NCBI RefSeq assembly: GCF_003600625.1
Contig: NZ_CP032489.1
Span: forward strand, 682,001 to 746,000
Reading direction: 5' to 3'
Source: Arachidicoccus soli
GTDB lineage: Bacteria > Bacteroidota > Bacteroidia > Chitinophagales > Chitinophagaceae
DNA length: 64,000 nucleotides
The notes below the pieces were generated by a model. That model did no database searches, was not told where the DNA came from, and saw only the letters and a program-made list of their open reading frames with translations. Shown here in pieces: positions 15,717 through 24,499 of the stretch. Numbering within the stretch: position 1 is the first letter of the stretch; every line of letters starts with the position of its first letter. The position numbers and the translations under genes are program-made.

Positions 15717-18191
15717 ATTTTATTTATAAAAAAGCTATTTAAAAAGATACCTAAGTGGGCAAAGATTTGCCTTATTTCGATATTGATAATTTTTGTATTA
15801 AATATCGCTGCTTGGTTGGTTGCTTCTTGGTATATTCAATCGCATAAGCAGGAATTATTGCAAAAAATATCTGCGGAAGTAAGCGAAAACGTTGAGGGGA
15901 ATTTTCATATAGATGATATGAAGCCTGCATTGTTAAAGGGGTTTCCAAATATTGCTGTGGAACTACGTGGCGTAACTTTAAGCGATAGTTCGTATAATAT
16001 TTACCACAAAAAACTATTGAGCCTGCAATCTGTTTACATCAAAATAAATATTTTTTCCCTTTTAACGAAGAGCCCTAGAATATTAAGAGTGACTTTGGCG
16101 AATGGATATTTACATTTGTTTACTTTGGCGAATGGTTATACCAATTCGTATTTGCTCAAGCCTAAAAAGAAATCCGAACAAAAAAATAAAAATTCTCAAG
16201 TTGACTTTGAAGATTTTGGAATTGATAATGTGACTTTTCTTTTTGAACACGTTCCGCGCAATAAAAAAATACAGTTTTTATTGCAGCATATTGATGGAGA
16301 TATACATTCTGATTTGGATAATATGTACATAGAAGCTGACACTAAGATGCATGTAAATCAGCTAGGATTCAACTTAAAAAAGGGGGGCTATCTGGTAGAT
16401 AAAGATGTACGCGCTAATTTTCATTTCACTTTCAATAAACATACGAAAGTTTTGGAAATAAGGCAACAACCTATCAATATTAGTGGTGCCAGATTTATTG
16501 CTGATGCTACCTTCAATTTTGCTGAAAAACCTATAAAATATAATATCAACGTAACCACTTCTAAGATTGAATTTAAAGAAAGTGCTTCCTATCTAACTCA
16601 AAAAATACAACATACTTTACGCAATTTTGATCTTAAAAAACCTATTGAACTAAAAGTTAATTTGGTGGGTTATTTTAAATATCCAGATACTCCAATTGTC
16701 CATGCTCAATGGAAGGCGACCGAAAATGATTTTACATTGCCCTTTGGTCAAGTACAAAATGCAAGTTTTACTGGTTCATTTTATAATAATGTTTTGCCAG
16801 ATAATGGTCATGGTGATGATAACACACAGATTGTTTTAGATACACTCACAGGATCCTATTTGTCGATTCCTTTCAAGGCTGATAGTGTTAAACTTTTCAA
16901 CTTATTGCATCCATTGCTCGACTTCAAAGTACAGTCATCCTTTCCTGTAGAGAAACTGAATAATATTTTTGGTAACATTTTTTTGTTTCACAGCGGAAAT
17001 GTTGATTTAGATTTGGCCTATCATGGAGCTATTGTTGCTCAGGATAGTCAAGGGCATGCATTGTTTGGAAATGTAAATATCAAGAATGCGGGATTTGTTT
17101 ATATACCCCATAATATTCGATTCAATAATGGCAATGTTAATTTGAGTTTTAATGGGAAAGATCTCAATATTATCAATACGAGCCTGACTACCGAAAGTAG
17201 CGATATTGCAATTAATGGGATCGCCGCTGATTTTATGAATTTTTATTTTCAAGATCCAGAGAAAGTGAATTTTGTTTGGAATATTTATAGCAAACAATTG
17301 CAATTAGATGAGTTTACCGGCTTATTAACACAGAATGAAAATAAAAGCGCGAAAAGTAAAAATGCGGAAGTGGTAAAGATGAATGATCGCTTACAAACTT
17401 TAATGAGCCAGAGTAACATGTTGCTGCATTTGAAAGTGGATAAGTTAGATTACAAAAGCTTTACAGCAAAAAAACTCCAAGTAGATGTTGGTCTGTCTCA
17501 AAAGAAGATTTCTTTAGAAAATGGACATGTTCAATTTGCCGGTGGAAATATTGCCGCAGATGGTTCATTTAAGCCGAATGGTAATTCTATCCCATTTGCA
17601 TTGAAGGCAAAAGTAGAAAATGTAGAAGTAGATAGACTTTTTAATGATTTTGGTAATTTTGGACAAAATACGATAACGGCCAAGAATATTAACGGACAGT
17701 TTTCTTCGGCTGTGGATATAAAAGGAGAATTAAAAAGCGATGTTTCTCTTGTAAAAAACTCATTATCAGGTGAGGTTAACTTTGAATTAGATAATGGACA
17801 ATTATTAAACTTTGAACCTCTAAAGTCTATTCAAAAATTTATTTTTAAAAACAGAAACTTTGATAAAATATCTTTTAAAACGATTAAGAATAATCTCTCT
17901 ATTGCAGAAGGGAAAATAAAAATTCCTCCAATGGATATCGCATCCAATGCTATTATTATGAATGTACAGGGTATTTATGCAGTTGGGAAGGGTACTGATA
18001 TTGGAATTGCAATTCCTTTGCGCAATCCAAAGAAAACTTTAGAACGAAAAAAAGAAGGCAAATCACTCGGGAAAAATAGGGGAATCATTGTGCATTTGCG
18101 AGCAAGAGATGCAAATGATGGAACAGTAAAAGTTGTATGGGATCCCTTAAAAAAGGCGCCACAAAAGAGCGATTACGAAAATGCTGAATAG
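15717..18191 (+). CDS. AsmA-like inner-membrane-anchored protein, start codon uncertain
   Basis: The product is about 802 residues from the first standard start (TTG at 15783), or about 820 if it begins near 15717-15726. It has one N-terminal transmembrane helix, a FHIDDMKPALLKGFPNIAVE segment typical of AsmA/TamB-like proteins, long repetitive beta-strand sequence and a C-terminal AsmA-like domain (IKGELKSDVSLVKNSLSGEV). Such proteins span the periplasm and are linked to lipid transport or outer-membrane maintenance. The TTG lies inside the hydrophobic helix. An in-frame upstream stretch reads KKLFKKIPKWAKICL, a natural cytoplasmic N-terminus, but offers only ATT or ATA as initiators. Confidence 0.82.
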   Translation: MLFIKKLFKKIPKWAKICLISILIIFVLNIAAWLVASWYIQSHKQELLQKISAEVSENVEGNFHIDDMKPALLKGFPNIAVELRGVTLSDSSYNIYHKKLLSLQSVYIKINIFSLLTKSPRILRVTLANGYLHLFTLANGYTNSYLLKPKKKSEQKNKNSQVDFEDFGIDNVTFLFEHVPRNKKIQFLLQHIDGDIHSDLDNMYIEADTKMHVNQLGFNLKKGGYLVDKDVRANFHFTFNKHTKVLEIRQQPINISGARFIADATFNFAEKPIKYNINVTTSKIEFKESASYLTQKIQHTLRNFDLKKPIELKVNLVGYFKYPDTPIVHAQWKATENDFTLPFGQVQNASFTGSFYNNVLPDNGHGDDNTQIVLDTLTGSYLSIPFKADSVKLFNLLHPLLDFKVQSSFPVEKLNNIFGNIFLFHSGNVDLDLAYHGAIVAQDSQGHALFGNVNIKNAGFVYIPHNIRFNNGNVNLSFNGKDLNIINTSLTTESSDIAINGIAADFMNFYFQDPEKVNFVWNIYSKQLQLDEFTGLLTQNENKSAKSKNAEVVKMNDRLQTLMSQSNMLLHLKVDKLDYKSFTAKKLQVDVGLSQKKISLENGHVQFAGGNIAADGSFKPNGNSIPFALKAKVENVEVDRLFNDFGNFGQNTITAKNINGQFSSAVDIKGELKSDVSLVKNSLSGEVNFELDNGQLLNFEPLKSIQKFIFKNRNFDKISFKTIKNNLSIAEGKIKIPPMDIASNAIIMNVQGIYAVGKGTDIGIAIPLRNPKKTLERKKEGKSLGKNRGIIVHLRARDANDGTVKVVWDPLKKAPQKSDYENAE

Positions 18192-18196
18192 GTGTT

Positions 18197-18754
18197 TTAA
18201 AATCTTTGAAGCTCTTGTGCCACCCGACTCACCGGCAAGCCCATTACATTATAAAAGTCACCTTTGATACATTTGATGCCAATAACCCCTATCCATTCTT
18301 GAATAGCATAGGCGCCTGCTTTGTCATAAGGTTGATATTTTTCTACATAAAAGTTTATTTGTTCCCAGCTCAATTTGTGAAAAGTGACTTCGGTAATATC
18401 TGAAAAGCTAATCTCTTTTTCACCTAGTTGTATTGCTACGCCTGTAATTACACGATGTGTTTTACCGGAAAGTTTTTGTAAAGTTTCTCTTGCTTCTTCT
18501 TTATCTTTTGGTTTGCCGATTACTTCATTGTCAATAGCAACAATGGTGTCGGCAGCTAAAACTATTTGTTGAGGATAGTCTGCAGCAACTGCTAAAACTT
18601 TTTTTTTGGCAATAAAGACTGGTACATCTTCTATCTTTAGTTCTGCGGGAAAGCTTTCTTCAGTATCTTCGGTAATGATTTCGAAAGGAATTTCCGCCCA
18701 TTCTAAAAGTTGTTTTCTTCTGGGAGATTTTGATGCTAAAATAATAGATTGCAT
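18197..18754 (-). CDS. maf: Maf-family nucleotide pyrophosphatase
   Basis: The 185-residue protein has the Maf start ILASKSPRRKQLLEWA, the metal/substrate motif VLAADTIVAIDNEVIGKP (about 66-83), SGKTHRVITGVAI, and the conserved YDKAGAYAIQEW followed by GDFYNVMGLPV. Family members hydrolyse dTTP, UTP or modified nucleotides to monophosphates; the subtype cannot be assigned. It converges on the AsmA-like gene with 5 bp between stop codons and lies 7 bp downstream of the prenyltransferase gene. Confidence 0.93.
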   Translation of the reverse strand: MQSIILASKSPRRKQLLEWAEIPFEIITEDTEESFPAELKIEDVPVFIAKKKVLAVAADYPQQIVLAADTIVAIDNEVIGKPKDKEEARETLQKLSGKTHRVITGVAIQLGEKEISFSDITEVTFHKLSWEQINFYVEKYQPYDKAGAYAIQEWIGVIGIKCIKGDFYNVMGLPVSRVAQELQRF

Positions 18755-18761
18755 TCAGTAT

Positions 18762-19688
18762 TTATTTTTTTAATAAAAGAAAAATCATTGATAGTATGCC
18801 TGTTAGCATTATCCATTTAATGGAACTGCTTAAAGCGTGAAATCCCTTGCTGGTATTTGCTTTGAATAAATTTGTCAAGATTTTAATACTTGGAACCAAA
18901 ATAAATATAACGCAATATAATGCACTTATCCACCATCCAAACTGTAATATATAAATAGGCATGATACAAAGCAGCACAATTAATATAACAAGCCATGTGG
19001 CTGAGTAAATTTTTGCAGCATTTAATCCAAACAAAATAGGAAAAGTCCTGCAATTATATCGGCTATCTCCGGTAATGTCCTCCATGTCTTTTACCATTTC
19101 ACGCACTAAAGAAATAATAAACGCAAAGCCTGCATATAAAAATGTAAGTCGAGTAATTTTGCTTGCATTGATTATTTCGCCCAATCTTATTAGTTTATTG
19201 CTTTCACAAAATGTAACCACAAATACTGTCCAGGCGGTAAGCAATGCAATAATTACATTCCCGGACAAAGGCTTTCTCTTCAATACCATGGAATAAATAA
19301 ATAGCAGTGTCACACACAAAAAATTAGTGACGCCAAGTAGATATGTGTGGGCTTTATAATCTATCCAAAAGCCAAGAGCCACTCCAATGCCGCTAAATAA
19401 TGTGTGGAATAAAATTGCCCAATGCCGGTGAATATATTTCCCAATAATTACCTTGTCGGGTTTATTTATTTGATCAATATTGACATCAAAATAATCGTTG
19501 ATAATATTGCCCCCTGCAGCAATTAAAATTGAGGAAATTGCCAATGCAAAAATATAAATACCATTTAAATTAGGTAAAATACCTGCCTCATTAAAAACTG
19601 GTAAAATAATGCAATACTCAAACAATAGTTGTGTGAGAAAGATAAAAACTAAATTAGGCCAGCGTATTAACTTTAAAAACGCACGCAT
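18762..19688 (-). CDS. UbiA-family prenyltransferase
   Basis: The 308-residue polytopic membrane protein shows both Asp-rich motifs of UbiA enzymes: NDYFDVNIDQINKP (about 64-77) and DMEDITGDSRYNCRT (about 205-220), with roughly eight hydrophobic segments. Such enzymes attach prenyl chains to aromatic or glycerol-phosphate acceptors. In Bacteroidota this subgroup is often annotated as geranylgeranylglycerol-phosphate synthase-like, but the acceptor is not known. It lies between the KdsC-type gene and maf on the same strand, with short gaps. Confidence 0.87.
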   Translation of the reverse strand: MRAFLKLIRWPNLVFIFLTQLLFEYCIILPVFNEAGILPNLNGIYIFALAISSILIAAGGNIINDYFDVNIDQINKPDKVIIGKYIHRHWAILFHTLFSGIGVALGFWIDYKAHTYLLGVTNFLCVTLLFIYSMVLKRKPLSGNVIIALLTAWTVFVVTFCESNKLIRLGEIINASKITRLTFLYAGFAFIISLVREMVKDMEDITGDSRYNCRTFPILFGLNAAKIYSATWLVILIVLLCIMPIYILQFGWWISALYCVIFILVPSIKILTNLFKANTSKGFHALSSSIKWIMLTGILSMIFLLLKK

Positions 19689-19700
19689 TATTTATTGTGT

Positions 19701-20228
19701 TTAAATTGTTTTTACGGTAGTATGTATAGGCCAATAGCCTTTCAATTTTAAAGTTTTCTCAATTACATCACGCACGCAACCATTGCCTCCTTTATAGGGA
19801 GATATATATTGTGCGAGATTTTTTATTTCGGTAACGGCATCCGCAGGGCAAGTTCTTATTCCCGCGACTTCCATCACTTCGAAATCAGGAATATCATCGC
19901 CCATATACAGTATGGACTCTCGTTGAAGCTTTAGTTCTTTAATATAATCTTCGAGGCATTTTTTCTTATTACTAACGCCCATGAAGATATGCTGAATGCC
20001 TAAATATTCTAATCTCTTTTCAGCCCCGGATTCTTTTCCTCCCGAAATAATCGCAACAGGAAAGCCTTGTTTAATGGCCATTTGAATGGCATAGCCATCT
20101 TTTGTATTCATACTACGAGCCATTATTAATTGCTCATTAGGCAATATCAATACATCGCCATTGGTCAATACACCATCAATATCAAAAACAAAAGCTTTTA
20201 CTTTTTTAAATAATTCTAATGCATTCAT
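19701..20228 (-). CDS. KdsC-type HAD phosphatase (KDO 8-phosphate phosphatase family)
   Basis: The 175-residue C0-type HAD protein has motif I VFDIDGVLTNG (about 13-23), motif II in AIISGG, and motif IV YMGDDIPDFEVM with ACP-like DAVTEIKNLAQYIS following. Capless HADs of this size are KDO 8-phosphate phosphatases, giving KDO for lipopolysaccharide, or related sugar-acid phosphatases. KdsB, the next-but-one step, is encoded at 39.5 kb. The ATG at 20228 (MNALELFKK) is preferred over an upstream TTG. Confidence 0.87.
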   Translation of the reverse strand: MNALELFKKVKAFVFDIDGVLTNGDVLILPNEQLIMARSMNTKDGYAIQMAIKQGFPVAIISGGKESGAEKRLEYLGIQHIFMGVSNKKKCLEDYIKELKLQRESILYMGDDIPDFEVMEVAGIRTCPADAVTEIKNLAQYISPYKGGNGCVRDVIEKTLKLKGYWPIHTTVKTI

Positions 20229-20316
20229 AATATTAAAAATATGGAACAAAAATAGAGAATAAAAAATGGAATCCGCGACTGCGTTGGTTTTATCTTTATG
20301 CTGTTATCTTTATGCT

Positions 20317-20380
20317 GTTCGCAATTTGCAATTGCGAACCCTTATCTGTGCATTTGTAATGCACGGTTATGCGGATTATA
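20317..20380. repeat. Multi-palindrome repeat, copy 1
   Basis: Successive palindromes are seen: arms GTTCGCAATT and AATTGCGAAC around TGC (20317-20339), then GTGCATT/AATGCAC around TGT (20348-20364). The half-site GCGGATTATA (20371-20380) follows, whose partner is lost here but kept in copy 2. A direct duplication of TATCTTTATGCTGT precedes it. The organisation resembles REP/BIME-type repeats. Confidence 0.7.
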
Positions 20381-20504
20381 AAGTTGCCTATAAGAAAATT
20401 CCGATGGGCGGAGTTTCCCCAATTGTAGGACAAGGAAAAACCAACTGTTCTGGGTGGTTGGGTAAGATTTATTATTTTTTATTGTATGTGGAATACTAAA
20501 CTTC

Positions 20505-20923
20505 TTATCGTTTTAGAGCTATTAAAACTTTTAAGAATTCATCCGAACCGATAATATTAATTACTGGAAATTCTAATTTCTTTGCCTCATTGAAATGCGC
20601 GTCATTGGTTATCAAAAAATCTGCCCCGCCCGCTACTGCCGCATCGAAGAGTATTATTATCGTCGGGGGGCTGCTTCTATAACGTCCCATGCATAATAGA
20701 TATTTTGATAAACCACATCTGGAGATTCCTGCAATATTTCCTTGTACTAATTCTGCTGCGCCTGCTGCTGAATGCTCATTCAATATTTTTTCATACTCAT
20801 GAACAATTTCTTCAGAAACAATTAGTTGATAATCCCCATAATAAGTGCCTCCCATATCGGTCTGAAACGGCTTCGTTTTTCGATAGCTACCAGCAATACA
20901 TTTGAATCTATTAAAACCTTCAT
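20505..20923 (-). pseudogene. PIN-domain toxin, frameshifted
   Basis: The gene starts at the ATG at 20923, overlapping the antitoxin stop (ATGA). It reads MKVLIDSNVLLVAIEKRSRF then RPIWEALIM before a frame change in a GGGG run. The next frame gives GDYQLIVSEEIVHEYEKILN. A second change near GGAAATATT and at least one more in a C6 run follow before DAAVAGGADFLITNDAHFNE and the normal C-terminus. The catalytic acidic residues (D of LIDSN, E of HEYE, D of FDAA and TNDAHF) are all recoverable but not in one frame. PIN toxins are metal-dependent RNases. Confidence 0.82.
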
Positions 20924-21159
20924 TTCGGTTTTTTATAGGATGCCCTGTAATGCTCTTTACTTAGCTTTTCGTAGTCTGGTTCTGAAATGTTATATTCTTT
21001 TCCCCAATTATCAATGGTATCGTCCAATTGTCTTCCTAACAGTTGCACAGCCAAATGCCTTAACTGCTGAAAATACGTTGGTGGAAGAGGTTTTTTCAAA
21101 AGGCGGAGCATATCCAATTGCTGCTCGTTCAAATGCGGATTATTTAATGTTGTTTCCAT
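20920..21159 (-). CDS. Antitoxin partner of the PIN toxin
   Basis: The 79-residue protein is charged, helical and intact. It contains LNEQQLDMLRLLKKPLPPTY and a C-terminal KEHYRASYKKPK. Its stop overlaps the toxin start by 4 bp (ATGA), the classic antitoxin-toxin arrangement. No DNA-binding fold is evident, and the identity comes mainly from position. With the toxin broken, it is no longer under addictive selection. Confidence 0.7.
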   Translation of the reverse strand: METTLNNPHLNEQQLDMLRLLKKPLPPTYFQQLRHLAVQLLGRQLDDTIDNWGKEYNISEPDYEKLSKEHYRASYKKPK

Positions 21160-21248
21160 AACATACTTTTTTGATTCATACTGGTTCTAAAAAAATTAAA
21201 CATTTCCTGGTTAATTTATTAATATAAGCATTAGAATTGATTGTATAA

Positions 21249-21289
21249 GTGTATTTGCAATGCGCAACTATTGCAGATTATAAATCCGC
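21249..21289. repeat. Multi-palindrome repeat, copy 2 (degenerate)
   Basis: A degenerate version of the second hairpin (GTGTATT/AATGCGC around TGC, 21249-21265) is followed by GCAGATT-ATA-AATCCGC (21273-21289). The latter supplies the complete form of the third palindrome that is half-lost in copy 1. Together the copies bracket the toxin-antitoxin module. Confidence 0.6.
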
Positions 21290-21332
21290 CGGCAAGGCTT
21301 TGGAATTTTAAAGAACAGAATGAAAAATGTGT

Positions 21333-21929
21333 TTAACCTGCCGTATTGTATTTCCACATTTTGGCATACGCACTATTTTCATTTTTCAGGAGTTCTTCGT
21401 GTTTGCCCATTTCAACAAGCTTGCCTGATTGTAAAACGAGAATGTTGTCGCAATTTCTGATGGTAGTTAAACGATGGGCGATAATGATAACTGTTTTTTC
21501 TTGTTCACGAAACCATTGTAAAGTTTGTTGAACTTTCTGTTCACTTACGGGGTCGAGCGAAGAGGTAGCTTCATCCAAAATTAAAATTTCAGGATTGCGG
21601 TACAAAGCCCTTGCGATGGCTATACGTTGTTTCTGTCCGCCCGACAAATTTGTTCCTTGCTCGCTGATAATTGAGTAATAAGTTTCGGGTAATTGTTCAA
21701 TAAATTCATCAATGCCTAACTTATGGCACAAGTTCAATATCCGCTGCATATCCGGCGCTGTTTCGCCAATGGCAATATTTTCGACGATGGTGCCGGAAAA
21801 GAGGTCTATCTCTTGCGGCACTACGCTTACTATATTTCTCAAACTCTTATTAGATACGTATTTTATATCCACACTACCAATGGTTATATTTCCTTCTTTT
21901 AAAGGATACAGATTTTGCAAAAGCGACAT
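21333..21929 (-). pseudogene. C-terminal ATPase fragment of a peptide/bacteriocin ABC exporter
   Basis: The 198 codons encode most of a nucleotide-binding domain: Q-loop VVPQEIDLF, signature NLSGGQKQRIAIARAL, Walker B ILILDEATSSLD and H-loop IIIAHR. It starts at SLLQNLYPLKEGNITIGSVD, the sequence that normally follows Walker A. The Walker A itself, all membrane helices and the usual N-terminal C39 peptidase domain are missing. The cut coincides with the left end of the IS1634-type element, and the other side of that IS does not continue the gene. The subfamily matches exporters that pair with the HlyD remnant at 6.2 kb. Confidence 0.82.
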
Positions 21930-21933
21930 TAAA

Positions 21934-23571
21934 CTATAACCCTAAAAGAATTAGGTAATCGAGGTCAATAAGAAGTAGAGAAATAATAGGAAATACTTGT
22001 TTTCTATTATTTTTTTCTTTTATTTTGTATTACCTAAATAGGTTATAATGAAAAAAGCAACAAAACCTACAAGTTCCCACCCGCAATGGGTAACTAAACA
22101 CAAGCAATCGGGAACGGAGATAAAAAAAATCAATGGCAGGTATTACCTGTATGCAGTAACTTCCAGATACGATAAATCAATCGGCAGGGCAAAGAAAATA
22201 TCATTAGGTATATTAGGCAGTATCAGCGAAACAGAAGGGTTTATACCATCAGAGAAGAAATCTTTGCGTGAAAAAGCCGGTAAAACCTATAGCGGCAAAG
22301 AAGCTTTCGCCGTAGAATACGGTTATGCCTTCTGGCTTATGGCCTTATTGGAAGATGCAAATATTTTACCCCGGCTTCAAACACTATTTCCCGATTTATG
22401 GCAGTTTATTGTTTCAATGGTTTATTGCCGTACAGCTTATCAAAGCCCTTTAAAAAACGTTCCTTTTCATCTGGAGCACGCTGACATTTGCCAACAACTC
22501 GGATGGGAAATATCTTTAAGCGATCAAAAGATGAGTGATTTTCTTTTTAATCTCGGTACTAAAGAAGCCTCCATTCACGCCTATTTAGAACCGTCAAAGA
22601 AGAACCGTACCTGCGTATTGGTAGATGCGACAGATATTGTCAGTCATTCTAAGAATATACCCATTGTAGAAAAAGGATATAACGCCCGAATGGATTTTAG
22701 CCCTCAGTTTGTCTTACTGTACTTATATGATGCAGCCACACTCCAACCCTTATATTACCGTATTATTCCTGGGAACATCAGAGAAGTAACCGCCATGAAG
22801 AACACCATAGCTGCCAGCGGCATCCAGCAATGTATATTTATAGCGGATAAAGGATTTTTCAGCGAAAACAATATAGCGTCTTTAGAAGCAGCCCAATTGC
22901 AGTACATTATCCCTTTAAGAAGAGGCAACAAGCACATTGCTTACAATGAGTTGAAGGATATAGAACTGGGCGACAATCATTTTGAATACGCAAAACGGCA
23001 TATATTCTTTACCACCCCCTCTCCAACAGCAGCAGGCAGGACGGTTTGCCTGTATTTGGACGGTATGCTCAAAGAGCAGGAAAAGAATGATTATTTATCA
23101 AGAATAAGTTCTGTCCCCGAATATTATGACAAGGAGGACTTTAAAAATAAAGTCGGCAGAATGGGAACACTTGGAATTATACATAATACTTCCATGAATG
23201 CCGAAGATATTTATCTTGAATACAAGCAAAGAGGAGATATAGAGCAGTTCTTTGACCAGCTCAAAAACACATTATCTGCATCTTCCTCTTACATGCAGCG
23301 GGAAGAATCATTGAAGGGTTGGATGTTCATTAACCATATCAGCATGGAGGTTATTTACAAAATCTATCAAATGTTAAAAACCACACCACTCAATAAAAAA
23401 CAAAACCTCAACCATAAATACTCCATCGCAGATACAATAGCGCATATGAAAACAATTAAGAAAATAAGATTCTCTCAAAATGAATTCATCATTACGGAAA
23501 CCGATAAAATGACCAGAATATTATTGGATAAACTGAAAATTTCTATTACCTAAAAGCCTTTAGGGTTATAG
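21934..23571 (+). mobile_element. IS1634-type insertion sequence
   Basis: About 1.64 kb with inverted ends. CTATAACCCTAAA and TTAGGTAAT on the left (21934-21958) match the reverse complement of the right end, with 4-5 differing bases between the two blocks. One intact transposase is encoded. I see no direct target duplication at the junctions, and the interrupted ABC gene does not resume on the far side. This points to a deletion or recombination between IS copies after insertion. Confidence 0.8.
22048..23553 (+). CDS. IS1634/IS4-superfamily DDE transposase
   Basis: The 501-residue protein has the N-terminal segment INGRYYLYAVTSRYDKSIGR seen in IS1634 transposases. Catalytic residues fit CVLVDATDIV (first Asp), CIFIADKGFFS (second Asp) and YKQRGDIEQFFDQLKN (Glu). 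The frame is uninterrupted and ends just inside the right terminal repeat, so the element is probably transposition-competent. Confidence 0.9.
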   Translation: MKKATKPTSSHPQWVTKHKQSGTEIKKINGRYYLYAVTSRYDKSIGRAKKISLGILGSISETEGFIPSEKKSLREKAGKTYSGKEAFAVEYGYAFWLMALLEDANILPRLQTLFPDLWQFIVSMVYCRTAYQSPLKNVPFHLEHADICQQLGWEISLSDQKMSDFLFNLGTKEASIHAYLEPSKKNRTCVLVDATDIVSHSKNIPIVEKGYNARMDFSPQFVLLYLYDAATLQPLYYRIIPGNIREVTAMKNTIAASGIQQCIFIADKGFFSENNIASLEAAQLQYIIPLRRGNKHIAYNELKDIELGDNHFEYAKRHIFFTTPSPTAAGRTVCLYLDGMLKEQEKNDYLSRISSVPEYYDKEDFKNKVGRMGTLGIIHNTSMNAEDIYLEYKQRGDIEQFFDQLKNTLSASSSYMQREESLKGWMFINHISMEVIYKIYQMLKTTPLNKKQNLNHKYSIADTIAHMKTIKKIRFSQNEFIITETDKMTRILLDKLKISIT

Positions 23572-23631
23572 TTTGAATAAATTATTGTAAATTGCTTTAT
23601 CATTTATTATACAATTCAAATCTGCTAGCCA

Positions 23632-23850
23632 ATGGAAATAGATAAAGAGGTTGGCGCAAAACTGCGCTCCATGCGGATAGAACAGCATATGTCGCAAAAA
23701 GATATTGCCGCAAAACTGAACACTAACCGTGCTACCATATCAAAGATGGTAAGTGGTCTTATTGCTATTACTATAGCTACACTCATTAGCTATTGCAGCC
23801 TGTTGAGCATTCCCTCTTGGGAGGTACTAAAGAGCATACCTTTTTTGTAA
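23632..23850 (+). CDS. Small helix-turn-helix (XRE-like) protein, possibly truncated
   Basis: The 72-residue product has a clear HTH: EVGAKLRSMRIEQHMSQKDI followed by AAKLNTNRATISKMVSG. After SG the expected core (K-F-x-I-T-I-D-x-L) is only loosely recognisable as LIAITIATLISY, and the tail looks diverged. It starts 60 bp after the IS1634-type element and may be a decayed regulator of the lost locus. Confidence 0.55.
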   Translation: MEIDKEVGAKLRSMRIEQHMSQKDIAAKLNTNRATISKMVSGLIAITIATLISYCSLLSIPSWEVLKSIPFL

Positions 23851-23960
23851 CGGGTTTTTGATAAAGATTTTGTTGTGCCAAAGAATTCTATTCTCCGCCG
23901 TCATTCGTGCCTGCACTGCGCCACAAAAGTGGGGTTTTATCTTCCTAACAAAAAAATGTG

Positions 23961-23968
23961 TATTTTTG
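23961..23968 (+). promoter_or_regulatory. -7 element upstream of yajQ
   Basis: TATTTTTG matches TAnnTTTG and lies 42 bp before the yajQ ATG. It is in the first non-accessory sequence after the IS scar. Confidence 0.5.
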
Positions 23969-24010
23969 TAAAATGAGATTTTTATTATTTTAGAATAAAA
24001 AGAAAACCTT

Positions 24011-24499
24011 ATGCCCTCATTCGATATTGCCAGTAAAGTTGATTTACAGACTTTAGACAACGCTATCAATACGGTAAAAAAAGAAATTGCCGGCCGTTAC
24101 GACTTTAAAAACTCTCCAGTAAATATTGTGTTAAATAAAAAAGATTTTGTTCTAAGTCTGGAAGTAGACAGTGACATGAAGATGAAACAATTGATTGATG
24201 TAATTATTTCGCGCTCCATGAAACAAGGCATTGATGCTTCTGCTTTTAATTTTGAAAAAGATGCCTATCCGAGCGGAAAAGTTATCAAAAAAGAGGTTTC
24301 TGTTCAAAACGGGTTGGGGCAAGACGATGCAAAAAAAATAGTAAAACAAATAAAAGATAGTGGGCTGAAAGTACAGGTTCAAATAATGGACGACATTGTA
24401 CGTGTGACCGGCAAGAAAATTGATGACTTACAAGAAGTAATTGCATTACTGAGGTCTTCTGATTTGAAATTGCCCTTGAGTTTCGTAAATATGAAATGA
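24011..24499 (+). CDS. yajQ: YajQ-family nucleotide-binding protein
   Basis: The 162-residue protein begins MPSFDIASKVDLQTLDNAIN and contains EIAGRYDFKNSP, then VSVQNGLGQDDAKKIVKQIK and the C-terminal LPLSFVNMK, all diagnostic of YajQ (DUF520). Members bind nucleotides, and some bind cyclic di-GMP; the role in this phylum is not established. It is monocistronic here. Confidence 0.95.
   Translation: MPSFDIASKVDLQTLDNAINTVKKEIAGRYDFKNSPVNIVLNKKDFVLSLEVDSDMKMKQLIDVIISRSMKQGIDASAFNFEKDAYPSGKVIKKEVSVQNGLGQDDAKKIVKQIKDSGLKVQVQIMDDIVRVTGKKIDDLQEVIALLRSSDLKLPLSFVNMK

Noticed and set aside
20266-20499. Plus-strand 77-codon open frame upstream of the broken toxin
   Set aside because: It runs through the palindromic repeat and a direct duplication, has no recognisable domain, and lies between decayed elements. 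It is most likely a chance frame.
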